Part shown: positions 45,001 through 55,623 of the stretch, piece after piece
Numbering within the stretch: position 1 is the stretch's first letter
Layout: each line of letters opens with the position of its first letter
Assembly: GCA_963281155.1 (NCBI GenBank)
Contig: CAUJLY010000001.1
Span: 3,534,001-3,598,000, forward strand
From: Rhabditophanes sp. KR3021
Lineage: Eukaryota > Nematoda > Chromadorea > Rhabditida > Alloionematidae
Reading direction: 5' to 3'
Length of the DNA: 64,000 bases
Notes under the pieces: generated by a model
Seen by the model: only the letters and a program-made list of their open reading frames with translations
Database searches by the model: none
Told to the model about the DNA's origin: nothing
Made by a program: the position numbers and the translations under genes

Positions 45001-47017
45001 AACTCAAAATACATAGTTTTTAAGAGAAAAAATTATTTAAAAGAGTAAATTAAAGGCAACGAGCATTAGGTAGATTAGCATGCATTTTTTGGAGTGCGAT
45101 TTTGCTGATTCTTTTGACGATATCTGGATATTTGGAAGCCATCATATAATTAGATTGAGCTGAGTCATTTACATTAGTTAAGACTTTATTTTGCCAAAGA
45201 TGACTGAGTACTCCACGGCCAAAGCTTGATTGATGTGCAATTTATCAAGAAACAAAACCATCAAATTTCTTTTGCCTCTTCTGATGGCGTTCATTTTCTT
45301 GATATTGTAAGCAGCAGCATTTGTAATACGATCCATTTCAAACTCAGCATCATTTTATATTCCACCAGTTGCTAAGTAAGGTATTAATTTTAATCTGAAA
45401 TCATCATCTTGACTATATTTCATAATCATTCCAATGTGTTGTCTGGTCGTTTTCCAGTAACAATTTTCACTTGATCATCCTCTCTTGGACGACTGCGATC
45501 AGTTTTAAATCCAGATAGTAATTTATAGTCATCAAGAAAGTTTTCAGAATATTGAGAAGAAGATATCCCTAATACATGTATTCCGTCAACAAAATAATCG
45601 TGACATCTAGAGCCATTTCATTTGAGTGGCGGTAATTCTCAACGACTTTGCCATTGTCTAACATTTCGTTCACATAACTAGTATATTCCTCTTCTAGGTC
45701 CATGTATTTACTCCCATCATTCGTACTCACTTGAGACGTTGCTTGAGTAAGAATATTTATCTCTACTGAAAAGTTGATAAGATTCATATTGTTGATTAAT
45801 TAATTACCTGCAACCACATTGCTTTCAATTCTCACAGTTGCGTCTCTTCTTGGACTTGACGTTTCATTGTCTTGCAAATTTGGCCTTTTCCTTTCTTTCT
45901 CATAACTTTGATTGAAATCGCGCTGCATGTTTGCAATCAAAAATACAAAGTATGATTTGGAAGTGACTTACCTGATGATTGTATATGCAAAACTTAAAAT
46001 GATATATTTATGCATTTATATGTTCTTCTAATTAATACAATCTTTTTAGTGGTGATGCTAGAAAGCCATCGATTGCTGCTGTTGTAGGATCCATGGATGC
46101 TCATCCTTCGAGATACGCAGCCACTGTCAGAGTTCAACAACACAGACACGAAATCATTACTGATTTAACAGACATGGTCAGGGAACTTTTGATCCAGTTC
46201 TACAAAAACACGCGCTTCAAGCCAACCAGAATTGTGATGTACCGTGACGGAGTTTCAGAGGGCCAGTTTTTGAATGTCTTGCAGCACGAATTAAGAGCAA
46301 TTCGTGAAGCTTGCATGACATTAGAACGCGGTTATCAACCAGGAATCACTTTTATTGCTGTCCAGAAGAGACATCACACTCGGCTGTTTGCTTGCGACAA
46401 GAAGGATCAAGTCGGAAAAGCTCAGAACATACCTCCGTAAGTTATTGTTCCTCGGCTACAGCTGCTAAACTCAAAAAAGCTAGTTTCTAAGACAGCAAAT
46501 GCAATCAGCAAAGTAGAAGTTATTTAGATTCACGTAGAACTAACTTAAGTTTAAAATAGTATAACTACGATACTAAAGATTAAAGATAAATATTAAATGT
46601 TGTAATGACAATAACTAATCCTTTAATTTCAGTGGCACCACGGTCGACGTCGGAATCACTCATCCAACTGAGTTTGACTTTTTCCTGTGCTCACATGCCG
46701 GAATTCAAGGAACCTCCCGTCCATCACATTATCACGTTCTCTGGGACGACAATAATTTGAGGGCTGATGAACTTCAGCAATTGACATACCAAATGTGCCA
46801 CACATATGTCCGCTGTACCAGATCAGTCTCCATCCCAGCCCCAGCTTACTACGCTCATTTGGTTGCTTTCCGCGCCAGATATCACTTGGTTGACCGTGAG
46901 CACGATTCCGGAGAAGGTTCTCAGCCATCTGGAACTTCAGAAGACACAACCTTGTCTAACATGGCTCGCGCCGTTCAAATCCATCCAGATGCAAACAGCG
47001 TAATGTACTTCGCTTAA
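42068..47017 (+). CDS. alg-1-like: Argonaute, miRNA class (ALG-1/ALG-2 / AGO1-like)
   Basis: Five exons, 42068..42119, 42214..43819, 44461..44955, 46050..46436 and 46633..47017, give 974 aa. A Gly/Asn/Gln-rich N-terminus (about 100 residues) is followed by the N, PAZ, MID and PIWI domains. Conserved blocks include [66 protein letters not shown] and [14 protein letters not shown]. The PIWI catalytic set appears complete: Asp in GADITHPP, Asp in [10 protein letters not shown], Glu in the RHEIITDL region and His in YYAHLVAF. It should bind miRNAs in RISC in the cytoplasm. The exon 2 region is GC-richer than its surroundings, as in highly expressed genes. The N-terminal start at 42068 is the first ATG and the exon 1 join is clean. 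Intron 3 (44956-46049) holds nested copy D. Confidence 0.97.
44956..45026. repeat. block shared by the starts of two Argonaute introns (copy in intron 3)
   Basis: Starts at the donor; contains CAGCTGCC at 44971-44978 and AAACTCAAAATACATAGTTTTTAAGA just before 45027. Its partner lies at 46437-46492 in intron 4. Confidence 0.5.
45030..45970 (-). mobile_element. intron-nested GIY-YIG element, copy D
   Basis: Antisense within Argonaute intron 3 (44956-46049). On the minus strand a first exon starts at ATG 45928 ([18 protein letters not shown]) and ends at a GTAATT donor at 45807. It splices by eye to 45765 and continues to a stop at 45569. Below that, frames broken by stops carry [17 protein letters not shown] (near 45410-45460), equivalent to CEHYGMIKRYY in C and CKHYGLIKKYF in B. 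They also carry [22 protein letters not shown] (about 45190-45260), which matches VYLDDLRINQALGLEYAIMF of copy A in the GIY-YIG domain. A NDSAQS tail matches copy A's DSAQSS. The copy is clearly a pseudogene. The boundaries are approximate and no composite AG|GT site was seen at its host-orientation start. Confidence 0.55.
46437..46492. repeat. block shared by the starts of two Argonaute introns (copy in intron 4)
   Basis: Follows the donor of a 196-bp intron; contains GGCTACAGCTGCT and TAAACTCAAAAAAGCTAGTTTCTAAGA, near-identical in order and spacing to the partner block in intron 3. Confidence 0.5.
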
Positions 47018-48485
47018 TCACTAATTACAAATCTTAATCACAAATTAATACAACAAGCAACTTCTTCTTCAACTCCAAAGGTTTTCTCAATTTACACTAT
47101 TTATTCTTAGCTGTATGGTTTTCTCAATTTACCAATAAGGCCGACCGCAAAAACTTAGTTATTTTGTTTTTGGTAAACATTAGGCGGCCCTGCCTGATTT
47201 CATATTTTGGTGGTCTTTTTAAAACACAACAGCAGGAATCAGATATCATACAATTTTAACCCACACGTTTAAACAATCAACAAATAAATTTAATGCGAGC
47301 CTTTCAGATAGCTCTTCATTTCAATATTTGCAGCTTTTCGATTGGCCACATTAAAGATATTTTGCACTTTCAAAGTGACCACTTATTTCTCATATTTCAA
47401 ATTATAATCCACGACTGCAACTTAACAATTAACAAAAGTATCCATTCTATCTTAAAATATTTTTTATCTATTTCCAAGATGTATTGTTTTAGTGGTGTTC
47501 CACGTCTTTCTTCAAACACTTCAAGCTTGCTTAAACTACCAGCAAATTTTACGCAAGTTGATGAAATTGTTGTGCAATGTTTAAATTGTTCAACTTATTC
47601 AGATTCAAACAACTTCTGCCTCTACAAGACAAAATCTCTCGATCACAAGCTACCAATATTTTGCTTTACCATCTTAACTTTTCTTAGAAAAGACTGCCCC
47701 TTGGACAATTCCTTTACACAATCACCCCTGAAACTATGCAACTGATGGATGTTTTCAACAATAATATAAACTGAACTACTTTAATCACTCACAACATTAA
47801 TTACATTCATAACATTTAACACATTTACAACATTTATTTCCTGATATCATTCTCTTTCACGACTTCAAGACTTCCTCATTTATGTATTACATTTAAGCAG
47901 TTCTAAAAGCTTTTGTCCACCAATAATCTAATTATACCTTAAATAAATTAATGATATCGAAATGCATATATGACTTTTTATTTGTTTACAATGATAAATA
48001 ACAAACCAAATGTTTCTTTATATACATATAAATTTTGTGAAACATTTAATTTGACTAATTGCCGATCAACTATATTCTGCTTATTTTTATTAACTTATCT
48101 TACTCTATTTTGATTAACTTATCTTTTTCTATTCTGATCAACTTATTTTGCCGATAATAAATATAAACAAAGACAAGATTAAGTAAGATAAAAAACAATG
48201 GCAACACCAGGTAATGGGTAAATTTGAATATTTACTATTGATCTTTTGTTAAGCTATTCGAATCTAATTGCCTACACCCACATGATGCAATTGGCGTGTT
48301 AATCTATGGCAAGTGTAGCTATCAAAATCGCACATACTTGTATCTAACAAAATTTTATATACCTACAAAGTAATCAATTTTTTATTTAAGATGTATTTCT
48401 CATCAACTCTCATTAGAAACACCTTACTCACATTTTTAGCTCAATTTGTTAATCGAGTTGCAATTTTTGAGATTAGAGCGATAAG
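47018..48485. other. intergenic, G-poor on the plus strand, no gene seen
   Basis: A 150-codon frame at 47293-47745 has no signal, domain or clear codon bias. A tandem repeat near 48066-48150 is listed separately. Confidence 0.5.
48066..48150. repeat. tandem repeat, unit near CTATTTTGATTAACTTATCTT
   Basis: Three to four tandem units of 21-24 bp with TTAACTTATCTT, TTAACTTATCTTT and TCAACTTATTTT cores. Confidence 0.6.
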
Positions 48486-50024
48486 ATGGCTTTAATCGCT
48501 AGAGCGTATATGCTTTTCAAGCGAAATGCTCAAGGAGTTTTGAGTTCACTGGCACCGTTGTTATTTTTGGCCATATTTACAGCTATTGGAGCTGCTCTTT
48601 TTCAGTGGATTGAGTACGATGCCGAACAAGACAGAATTCAACAATCTAGAGAACTACGAATTAAGGATGTCGAGGTAAGTCCTTATTATATAATGTGGAT
48701 CTATTTGTTAATTATTTAATTAATTTATTAGTTGATTAAACATGATGAATTTATTAGTAATTATTTAATTAATTTATTATTTTAAGGAAGCAGCATTCAG
48801 ATTGAATACCATTAAAAATATGTCACCAATTCAAGCTTTTAACCACACTGTCAAAACACTGCACATGTTCGCGGAAGACATTGGATCTCCAATGCAGAAT
48901 CAGACTAATGTTCAATGGACATATTGGGGTGCCGTTTATTTTACAATAACAATCTACACTACGATCGGGTACGGGAATATCGCATGTTCCAGTACATACG
49001 GACAAATATTTACTATTTTGTATGCTTTCATAGGCATACCAATTGCTTTGATGTGTTTGATTGGGCTTGGGTCACAATTAGCCACTCTTAGTACGCATTT
49101 ATGGACTATCTTTAGAAAGGCCACTAAAATGGTTAACAAAGATTTGGACAAAAAAATGGAAAATCTGGAAATTGAAAAAAGTAAGGCAACCGATGAAGAT
49201 GATAAGAAAGATTTGCTTGATTTTCCAATCAGTTTTCTTATTATCATTGCAATCATGTATGTTTTGGGGGTGGCTGGGATTTTCATGTTGATTGAAAAGG
49301 ATTGGACATACTTCACTAGTCTGTACTTTGTGCTAATCAGGTAAAATACAACAATACATCAAATGAAACAAGTTTGCATCTGTTTTAGCTTCTTAACAAT
49401 TGGATTGGGAGATGTTTTGGTTCAAAGTGATCACATTATTGTGGTAGGGATTTTATTGTTGGTTGGATTGTCTATTATTTCAACTGTTTTGAATATCATT
49501 CAAGCTCAAATTGAAGAATTAACAATAGGTAAGTGAAGACATAATAAATAAATATTATGAACCTCATTAAAAATATTTACTGATGATGATTTTCAGGAAT
49601 GCAAAAGTCAATTGATGATGAGTATTTGAATGCTCTTCAAAAAGCCTCCAAATCTGGTGAATTAACCGAGGAACAAAGATACAAATTGAGAAAAGGAAGT
49701 TTGCCATCTGGTGAAAGAATATCTAAGGAGCGATCATTGCCGGGAGAAACATCTGTTTTAATAGATGATACAGCAACTGAAAGCGGCATTCCCCCAATAT
49801 TGCCTTCCGAAGAAGAAAGCAATGTTGATCCAAAGGCATTGGAAGTTATCATAAGCAAAATGCCTCTTAGAAGCAGATTAATGTACTATGCCATGCCATC
49901 CAGCAACAAAAAAAGATTACAAGAGCATGTAAATGCCAAAAATCGCCTTGCAACAATTGCAACTCAGACAGAAGATTTTATGTTTGTTAACAAATTGCAC
50001 AGAAGAGTTTCTACTCATAAATAA
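48486..50024 (+). CDS. two-pore-domain (TWK) potassium channel
   Basis: Four exons, 48486..48674, 48787..49340, 49389..49528 and 49597..50024, give 436 aa. Layout: TM1 (LAPLLFLAIFTAIGAALFQWIEY), extracellular cap, pore 1 with TTIGYG in the GAVYFTITIYTTIGYGN segment, TM2 (IFTILYAFIGIPIALMCLIG), cytoplasmic linker, TM3 (FPISFLIIIAIMYVLGVAGIF), pore 2 with TIGLGD, TM4 (VVGILLLVGLSIISTVL) and a C-terminal tail of about 145 residues. K2P channels set the resting K+ leak in neurons and muscle. Pore 2 carries Leu at the middle position, as in many nematode TWK channels. The exon joins restore the pore 2 S codon cleanly. Confidence 0.93.
48708..48780. repeat. two near-identical 24-bp direct repeats in TWK intron 1
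   Basis: TTAATTATTTAATTAATTTA at 48708-48727 and TAATTATTTAATTAATTTAT at 48758-48777, each followed by TTA and separated by a short spacer. The copies make up most of the 112-bp intron. Slippage or a small internal duplication is the likely cause. Confidence 0.6.
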
Positions 50025-52062
50025 AAATATTTGCTTAAAAATTGTAAAATAAAAAAAGCGTCATATTTTTAGTGCAATCCATCATTATATATTATTAGGT
50101 GGCATACACTTTGTTTTAATGATAAATGAAAAAGTATATAAGTTGATATTTTACACATATGAGTGCAATACTGAGGAATTCACTTGATCCGTCAAGTTAT
50201 TAAAGTAATTTATTTGCTTATCAAGTCAAGTTCTACAAATCATCTTCAATATTTATTTAATTTAATGAAAGACTAAAACTCATATTTTTTATAAATTTTG
50301 TGTTTTATATATTCACAAATAGATATTACGTGTAATGCCAATCATTTTGTAAACAAAAAGACATCTTTGCGATGTGTTAAAAAGCTGTTAATATCAACCA
50401 ACAAAAATATCTATTCAAAATGATCTAACTAAAGTGTTGCATAATAAGTACTTTAATCATACTGCATCATATACATATTATTTTGTTATTAAAGTAATAC
50501 TGAATTGCTAAGTCATAAGAATAATGTGGAATGAATTAAACTTATTTAAATCTTTTTACAAATATTGTCTTCGGTTAATTCGCACCATAAAAACTCATTA
50601 TATCGGAAAATAATTCTTTTAAAAAGGTATATCATAATTATAACTATGGCAGTATCAATTACGAGCATTCTAGTTGATAAAAATTTCCAATCTGAATAAA
50701 TAAAAAGATCATCGAAACAAAACGAAGTTACTAATTAAAATAGGACTCAAACCTGTAAAATATTAATGAAGCTACTAAAGTAAAATACAGAGCAATCAAA
50801 CTCACAAATATATTACATATCAAAATTTGGCATTAATATATTAATGACTTTTTGAGCGAAAAAACTTTTTGTTGTATTTATATCATTTTTTAAAATAGAA
50901 TCACAATTTATGCTACTATTTAAAGTTTAGATCATATTTAAATAAATTATTTAATAGGACAAAATAAGCTTATTCTTTCGTATTTCATTCCATTAAAGTT
51001 TTTATGTGAAAAACATTATCATATACACAGTCGAATGGCAAAAAACATTTTACAAACAACTTGATGTGTTTACTATTGTATCAACGTCATTTATGTAGCA
51101 AAATGATATATTGTTTTTTTATTCATATATCTTTTTATTCACAAAACGCTAAGTTTAAATGATAGATCCATTAATGGCACATAAACAACTGTGATAATAT
51201 CTATAAACAGTATAGAAACATTTACGGCACATTTCGTTGTTAAAGTATATGTTAGATTGATCCCGCTTTTATATTAATGTTAATTCATATAATATAATTG
51301 GGTGACGTTTTTTTGACAAAATGAAACAATATTGCGTCAGTTCAAATCATTCTTATAGTTTGACTATTTTTGATAAGAAACTACATCTCTCAATATTTTG
51401 TTAATGAGAAGCGAACAAGCAAAGATGTTTTATTAAGGAAAAGGGTACATATATAATAACTAAGACGTAGGGAATATAATAATAGTAGTATATAGATTTA
51501 GCGAGAACCCTTACATATTTAAAGAGTGAAATACTATTGTTTTATCCAAATTTGGAATATAATTTATTGTAGCTACTTTTATTTGTTGGTCACATAACAA
51601 CAACAAACAAATATTGACAAATAATGGCGATGTAATTCATCAAAAACATTAACACATTTTAGCGTGATTTTTAAAAGATACTGATAAATATATTTTTGAT
51701 TCTTTTTTAGGTACTTCCAATTAATATTAAAGCTATGACATTTTCTGAGTTGTATAACACATTCACTTTATCAACTAGGTATATAATAAACTATGTAAAA
51801 GTTAATTACGATATGTAACATCCAATTACCTCAATATTTTAGGAGGTGCTAGTTTGCTTGATATTTTTTACAAATTGGTACTATTTATTCCAAACATTTT
51901 CCCAACTTCTTTCTATAGTATACATAATCATCGCTTTTATTCCTGACTTGCTTTATTGTTTTTAAAGGCCTTCTTACTTTCCATTGTCTTAATTTAATAA
52001 TGTATTTTTAATTATTTGTATTGCTATTTTAGAAGTTGGTTGTTTACCAAATAATAAACAAA
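50025..52062. other. 2-kb AT-rich intergenic region, no gene seen
   Basis: Between two plus-strand genes. No frame with domain content and no recognised RNA gene. Confidence 0.55.
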
Positions 52063-53459
52063 ATGTTGACCATTTCACATCATCATGGCAGTAAAAGTAA
52101 TTCTCAAACTCCCAATAATGTCTACATTTCCGGAAGCATTACTAAAATGAGTGCAATCACCATTTTTCACCAATGGATCATTAATTCATACTCCGACCAA
52201 TCAAAATTATTAAGTACCGGACGTTGCTTAACATCTAAGTAAGTTTAATTAAATTATAAAACTAAGTTATTTATCAACTATTATAAATATTGTAATGGCA
52301 TTTTGTTTTCTAGAGAATTTGGAAATGAAAACGTTAAATTTCAATTAAAGTTATACCCAAATGGAAAAGACAGTGACTCTGAAAATGATTTGGCATTGTT
52401 TTTAATTTACAAAAGTGGATCGTGTGGTAAAATCAACTTGAAAATAGAACTATCACTACAAACAGAGAATGGAAAAATAGAATGCCCAACAAGTCAATCT
52501 ATTTTACTAATGCCCAATAAAGATGTTGCTACCGCTTTCAAGTTTTTTAGTCATAACCAAATGCAAACAAATGACAATTTAATTTTTCCTAACGACATTT
52601 TACGTATTAACGTTAATTTGAAAATGATGAAAGCTACCTTAAGTCATGAAGACATAGAAAATTGCATGGAGGATTATTTGATCAAAATTAATGCTCCTAA
52701 GTATATTTCAGCTATTCTTTATGAAAATGTTAGCCCATCAAGAAAAGGCCTTTTAAGGAATTGCTCTAGTGATATTGTTTCATTTATTCCTGTTTTTAAA
52801 GATGACCGTCTTGAATGTGTGAAAGATGTTTCTGAATTGTTAACTGGTGGAAAATTTTATGATTTCAATATTGTTACTAGTGAAGGAGAAAAAATTAGCG
52901 TACATAAAGCTATCCTTTCAGCAAGGTGTTCTTATTTTGAAGCTTTCTTTGATCATTCTGAACTCAAGGAAATAACTGAAGGTTTTGTAAGTATGAAAGT
53001 ATTACTATGAATCATATATTATTTTAGGTAAAATATGATGATTTGACAAAGGAAACGATGTGGAGCATTTTGAAATACATTTATGGCATTCCACTTGACG
53101 CCTGTGAAAAGAATATGAAAGTATTTGCAGCTGCCGATAGATTTCAACTATCAGATCTCAAGGATATTAGTGAACAAGAACTAGTTAAGAGCGTAAATGA
53201 GAAAAATGTTTGTGATCTCCTAAGTTTCGGTCAACAATTCAAAGCATCTAAATTGACACGTCGATGTATCAGCTGTATTAACAAACATGCTATTTCAATT
53301 TTAAAAAGTGAGCATTGGAGCTTATTCGAAACGAAAGAACCTGCAGTTGCCGCTAAAGTCTTGAGAAAGATAGTTTTGTTTTCCGAAAAAGGATATAAGG
53401 ACGGGCAATTTACCTCCAAAAGAACTTACTCACAAGCTAATGTTGATGCAACAAAATAA
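52063..53459 (+). CDS. MATH-BTB protein (CUL3 adaptor type), copy 2
   Basis: Three exons, 52063..52238, 52314..52986 and 53028..53459, give 426 aa. The MATH domain starts FHQWIINSYSDQ after a short Ser/Asn-rich N-terminus. The BTB domain starts FYDFNIVTSEGEKISVHKAIL, with AAADRFQLSDLK and a helical BACK-like tail with SCINKHAISIL. It should form a CUL3 ubiquitin-ligase adaptor. Structure and splice phases match the minus-strand gene at 26128-27481; it differs most in the N-terminus and linker. Confidence 0.9.
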
Positions 53460-53599
53460 AGACGCCTCCATTTTTAAATGTCCCTTATAATTTATTATCT
53501 TTATTAATAATTGTTTATTTTAGTATTATTAATAAAGGAGAATTTGCTAAAGTTCCTTTTTTATTCTTGTGTATAAATTTTATTTAAGTTAATTTGACA

Positions 53600-54180
53600 T
53601 TACAAGTTGGAGTTAAAAACATATAGATAACTAAACATTATGCTTAAACCAATAACTGAACTATAAATAGTAATTTTGGTCCCACCATTATTGCATAAAT
53701 TGTCGGTGCATGTACAGAATTTCATATCACTGGGTTTAGATTGATTAGGTAACTTTGGATTTACCAGACAATTATTTTCCATCTAAAAGTGATTAATTAT
53801 TTATTACTAATTAAATTTAAACTTACTTTGAGAATAAAATTTTTATGTAACATGCTATTTAATTCACGAGCACATCCGCGATACAAGTATCTTTTCCCAA
53901 GGGAATTAAAATCAAGAGTAACACATGGAGTATTTGAACTACAAGTTGTAGTTTCTCTGGAACTGTCTTCGTATAATACACCGCTTTTTCGAAACCCATG
54001 AAGTTCTCGGTAGCATTGCAATTGCACATTTTCGTTAATTAACTCATTACCATTTAAGGATTCGAATTTAGAAAGTGCAGTATTTAAGACCTCCATGTCA
54101 CCCATATCTGAAGTGATGGCGCTTTTACATGATACACTACCAATCAAGCATACAGAGAATATAACTGCTGCGAATTTCAT
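53600..54180 (-). CDS. Ly6/three-finger-like, probably GPI-anchored protein
   Basis: Two exons, complement(53600..53782, 53827..54180), joined across a 44-bp intron, give 178 aa. The ATG at 54180 is chosen because it opens the signal peptide MKFAAVIFSVCLIGSVSC; an upstream in-frame ATG at 54243 would bury it. The Cys-rich body starts LQCYRE and ends with CTCTDNLCN, the terminal C-N signature of Ly6/uPAR three-finger domains. The C-terminus is hydrophobic (VIGLSIMFSYLYVF), consistent with a GPI-anchor signal. Nematode examples include ODR-2-like proteins on neurons. The exact family is inferred. Confidence 0.65.
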
Positions 54181-54966
54181 ATTGAATATAGAATTTGTGA
54201 TGAGTCTATTGAGATGTATCTCTTTAAATAGTTTTAGAAGCATCCTATTGATATGGTGATGTGCTGACTAATACAGCAGGAGAAGTGGTGACAAAGTCAT
54301 CTTTCCATAATTTGGGTATCTTGATATGATAAGATGATTGTTAAACTCTTTTAATCTGAGTGAATCAACGATAATTGCTCACTATGTTTGCTTAACCGTG
54401 TTTAAAGAAATAAAAAAAGTATTAAGGAAAGCACTAATCAAAAAGATCATTTTCATGTCCCTTTTAAATGTGATATCATTTTGATAAGAAGTTCAGAAAA
54501 TTAGATTTGAAAACTCGGGAATATTTAAATCATGAAATTGCCCCAAAAAGTAAGTATTTGGCATTTGTTGTTTTAAATTATGTAGCTTGACAATAAGCAA
54601 TCCTTTAACAGGAACATCTTGAGGATATACAACATTTTAAAAACATATTACAAAAAATTACATACATTTTAGAGTCACTTACACTTTGTATTTTGATATC
54701 TTAATTTAAAAGGTAAACATTTTAATTAATGATAACAATAAACTATTTATAATACATAATTAATCAATTATCACGCAAAAAAATATATCTGTAGGTGATA
54801 TATTTGCTAATGATGTTCTCGGTTTGTACCAAATATTATACTCACACATTTTTGCATCCATATAACATATTTAATGCGGATGTATGTACATTAAACACCA
54901 TTTTCCTAACCCAGTCGATATAATGCGAAGGAAAGGTTTATAAAGCCAAGTGGGGGTAACAACTTT
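54181..54966. other. region upstream of U2 snRNA gene
   Basis: AT-rich. The last 70 bp (about 54900-54966) contains TTATAAAGC at 54938-54946 and is the likely snRNA promoter region; I cannot name the proximal element. Confidence 0.35.
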
Positions 54967-55146
54967 ATCGCTTCTCGAGCTTTTTAGCTCAGATCAAAGT
55001 GTAGTATCTGTTCTTTACTGTTTCATCGCAGTAAAATCCTCTACGAGGATTATGTGATTGAACTATTTTTGGGACTTGAATGTCTTTGGGCTTGCTCAAA
55101 TCATTCGTTGGTCGGTCTAGTCTTGCACCTCTGCTAGACTCGGCCT
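54967..55146 (+). ncRNA. U2 spliceosomal snRNA
   Basis: Starts ATCGCTTCTC and continues AGATCAAAGTGTAGTATC, a nearly perfect match to the universal U2 5' domain. This holds the GUAGUA branch-point recognition sequence and the start of stem IIa. A TTTACTG...CAGTAAA pairing follows where stem II lies, then ACTATTTTTGG as the Sm-protein binding site. Next comes GGGCTTGCTC, typical of stem III, and it ends near GCTAGACTCGGCC like the nematode U2 3' end. The length of about 180 nt is close to that of other nematode U2 RNAs. The loop I/II region is diverged. It may be one of several copies, and expression cannot be judged from sequence. Confidence 0.88.
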
Positions 55147-55623
55147 AAAATAAAACACCCAATATGAAATTATTTGTTATTTAGACAAATAACACATGAT
55201 TAACAATATTAAAACAAATATGTCTGATGTTCAGTTGCTTTTTATAAGATCTAAATATTGAATCTTTTTTAAGCAAACAAGTATCAATGAAACAAAGTAA
55301 CATACAAATTCAAACATGAATAAAAGAGTCAATTTATACACTGTGGAAATATCAAACCAGACTAATCGTTGACATTAGGTATATGATTGGAATTTATGAA
55401 ACTAATATTGAGACAAATTTAGTTAGAATGATTTAAAAACAAGGAGAAAGTTCAGTTTCAATTGCCTTATAATATTCAAGAAGACCATTTGCGTATATTT
55501 TAAGATCAAGTGATTTACACATTTCAAAATTTTATTGGCATCTTAAATAGATTATTGGAAGGATATGTATCCAAACACAAGCAGCTTTTCAATTTAAGTT
55601 GTTGAGACACTTTTGCTTAAAAA
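55147..55623. other. intergenic, no gene seen
   Basis: Short AT-rich gap between the U2 gene and ASH2; a terminator or 3' processing signal for the snRNA is not recognised. Confidence 0.5.

Noticed and set aside
47293..47745. 150-codon plus-strand frame after Argonaute
   Set aside because: No domain, no clear signal peptide, skewed composition that follows the C-rich background; probably a chance frame.
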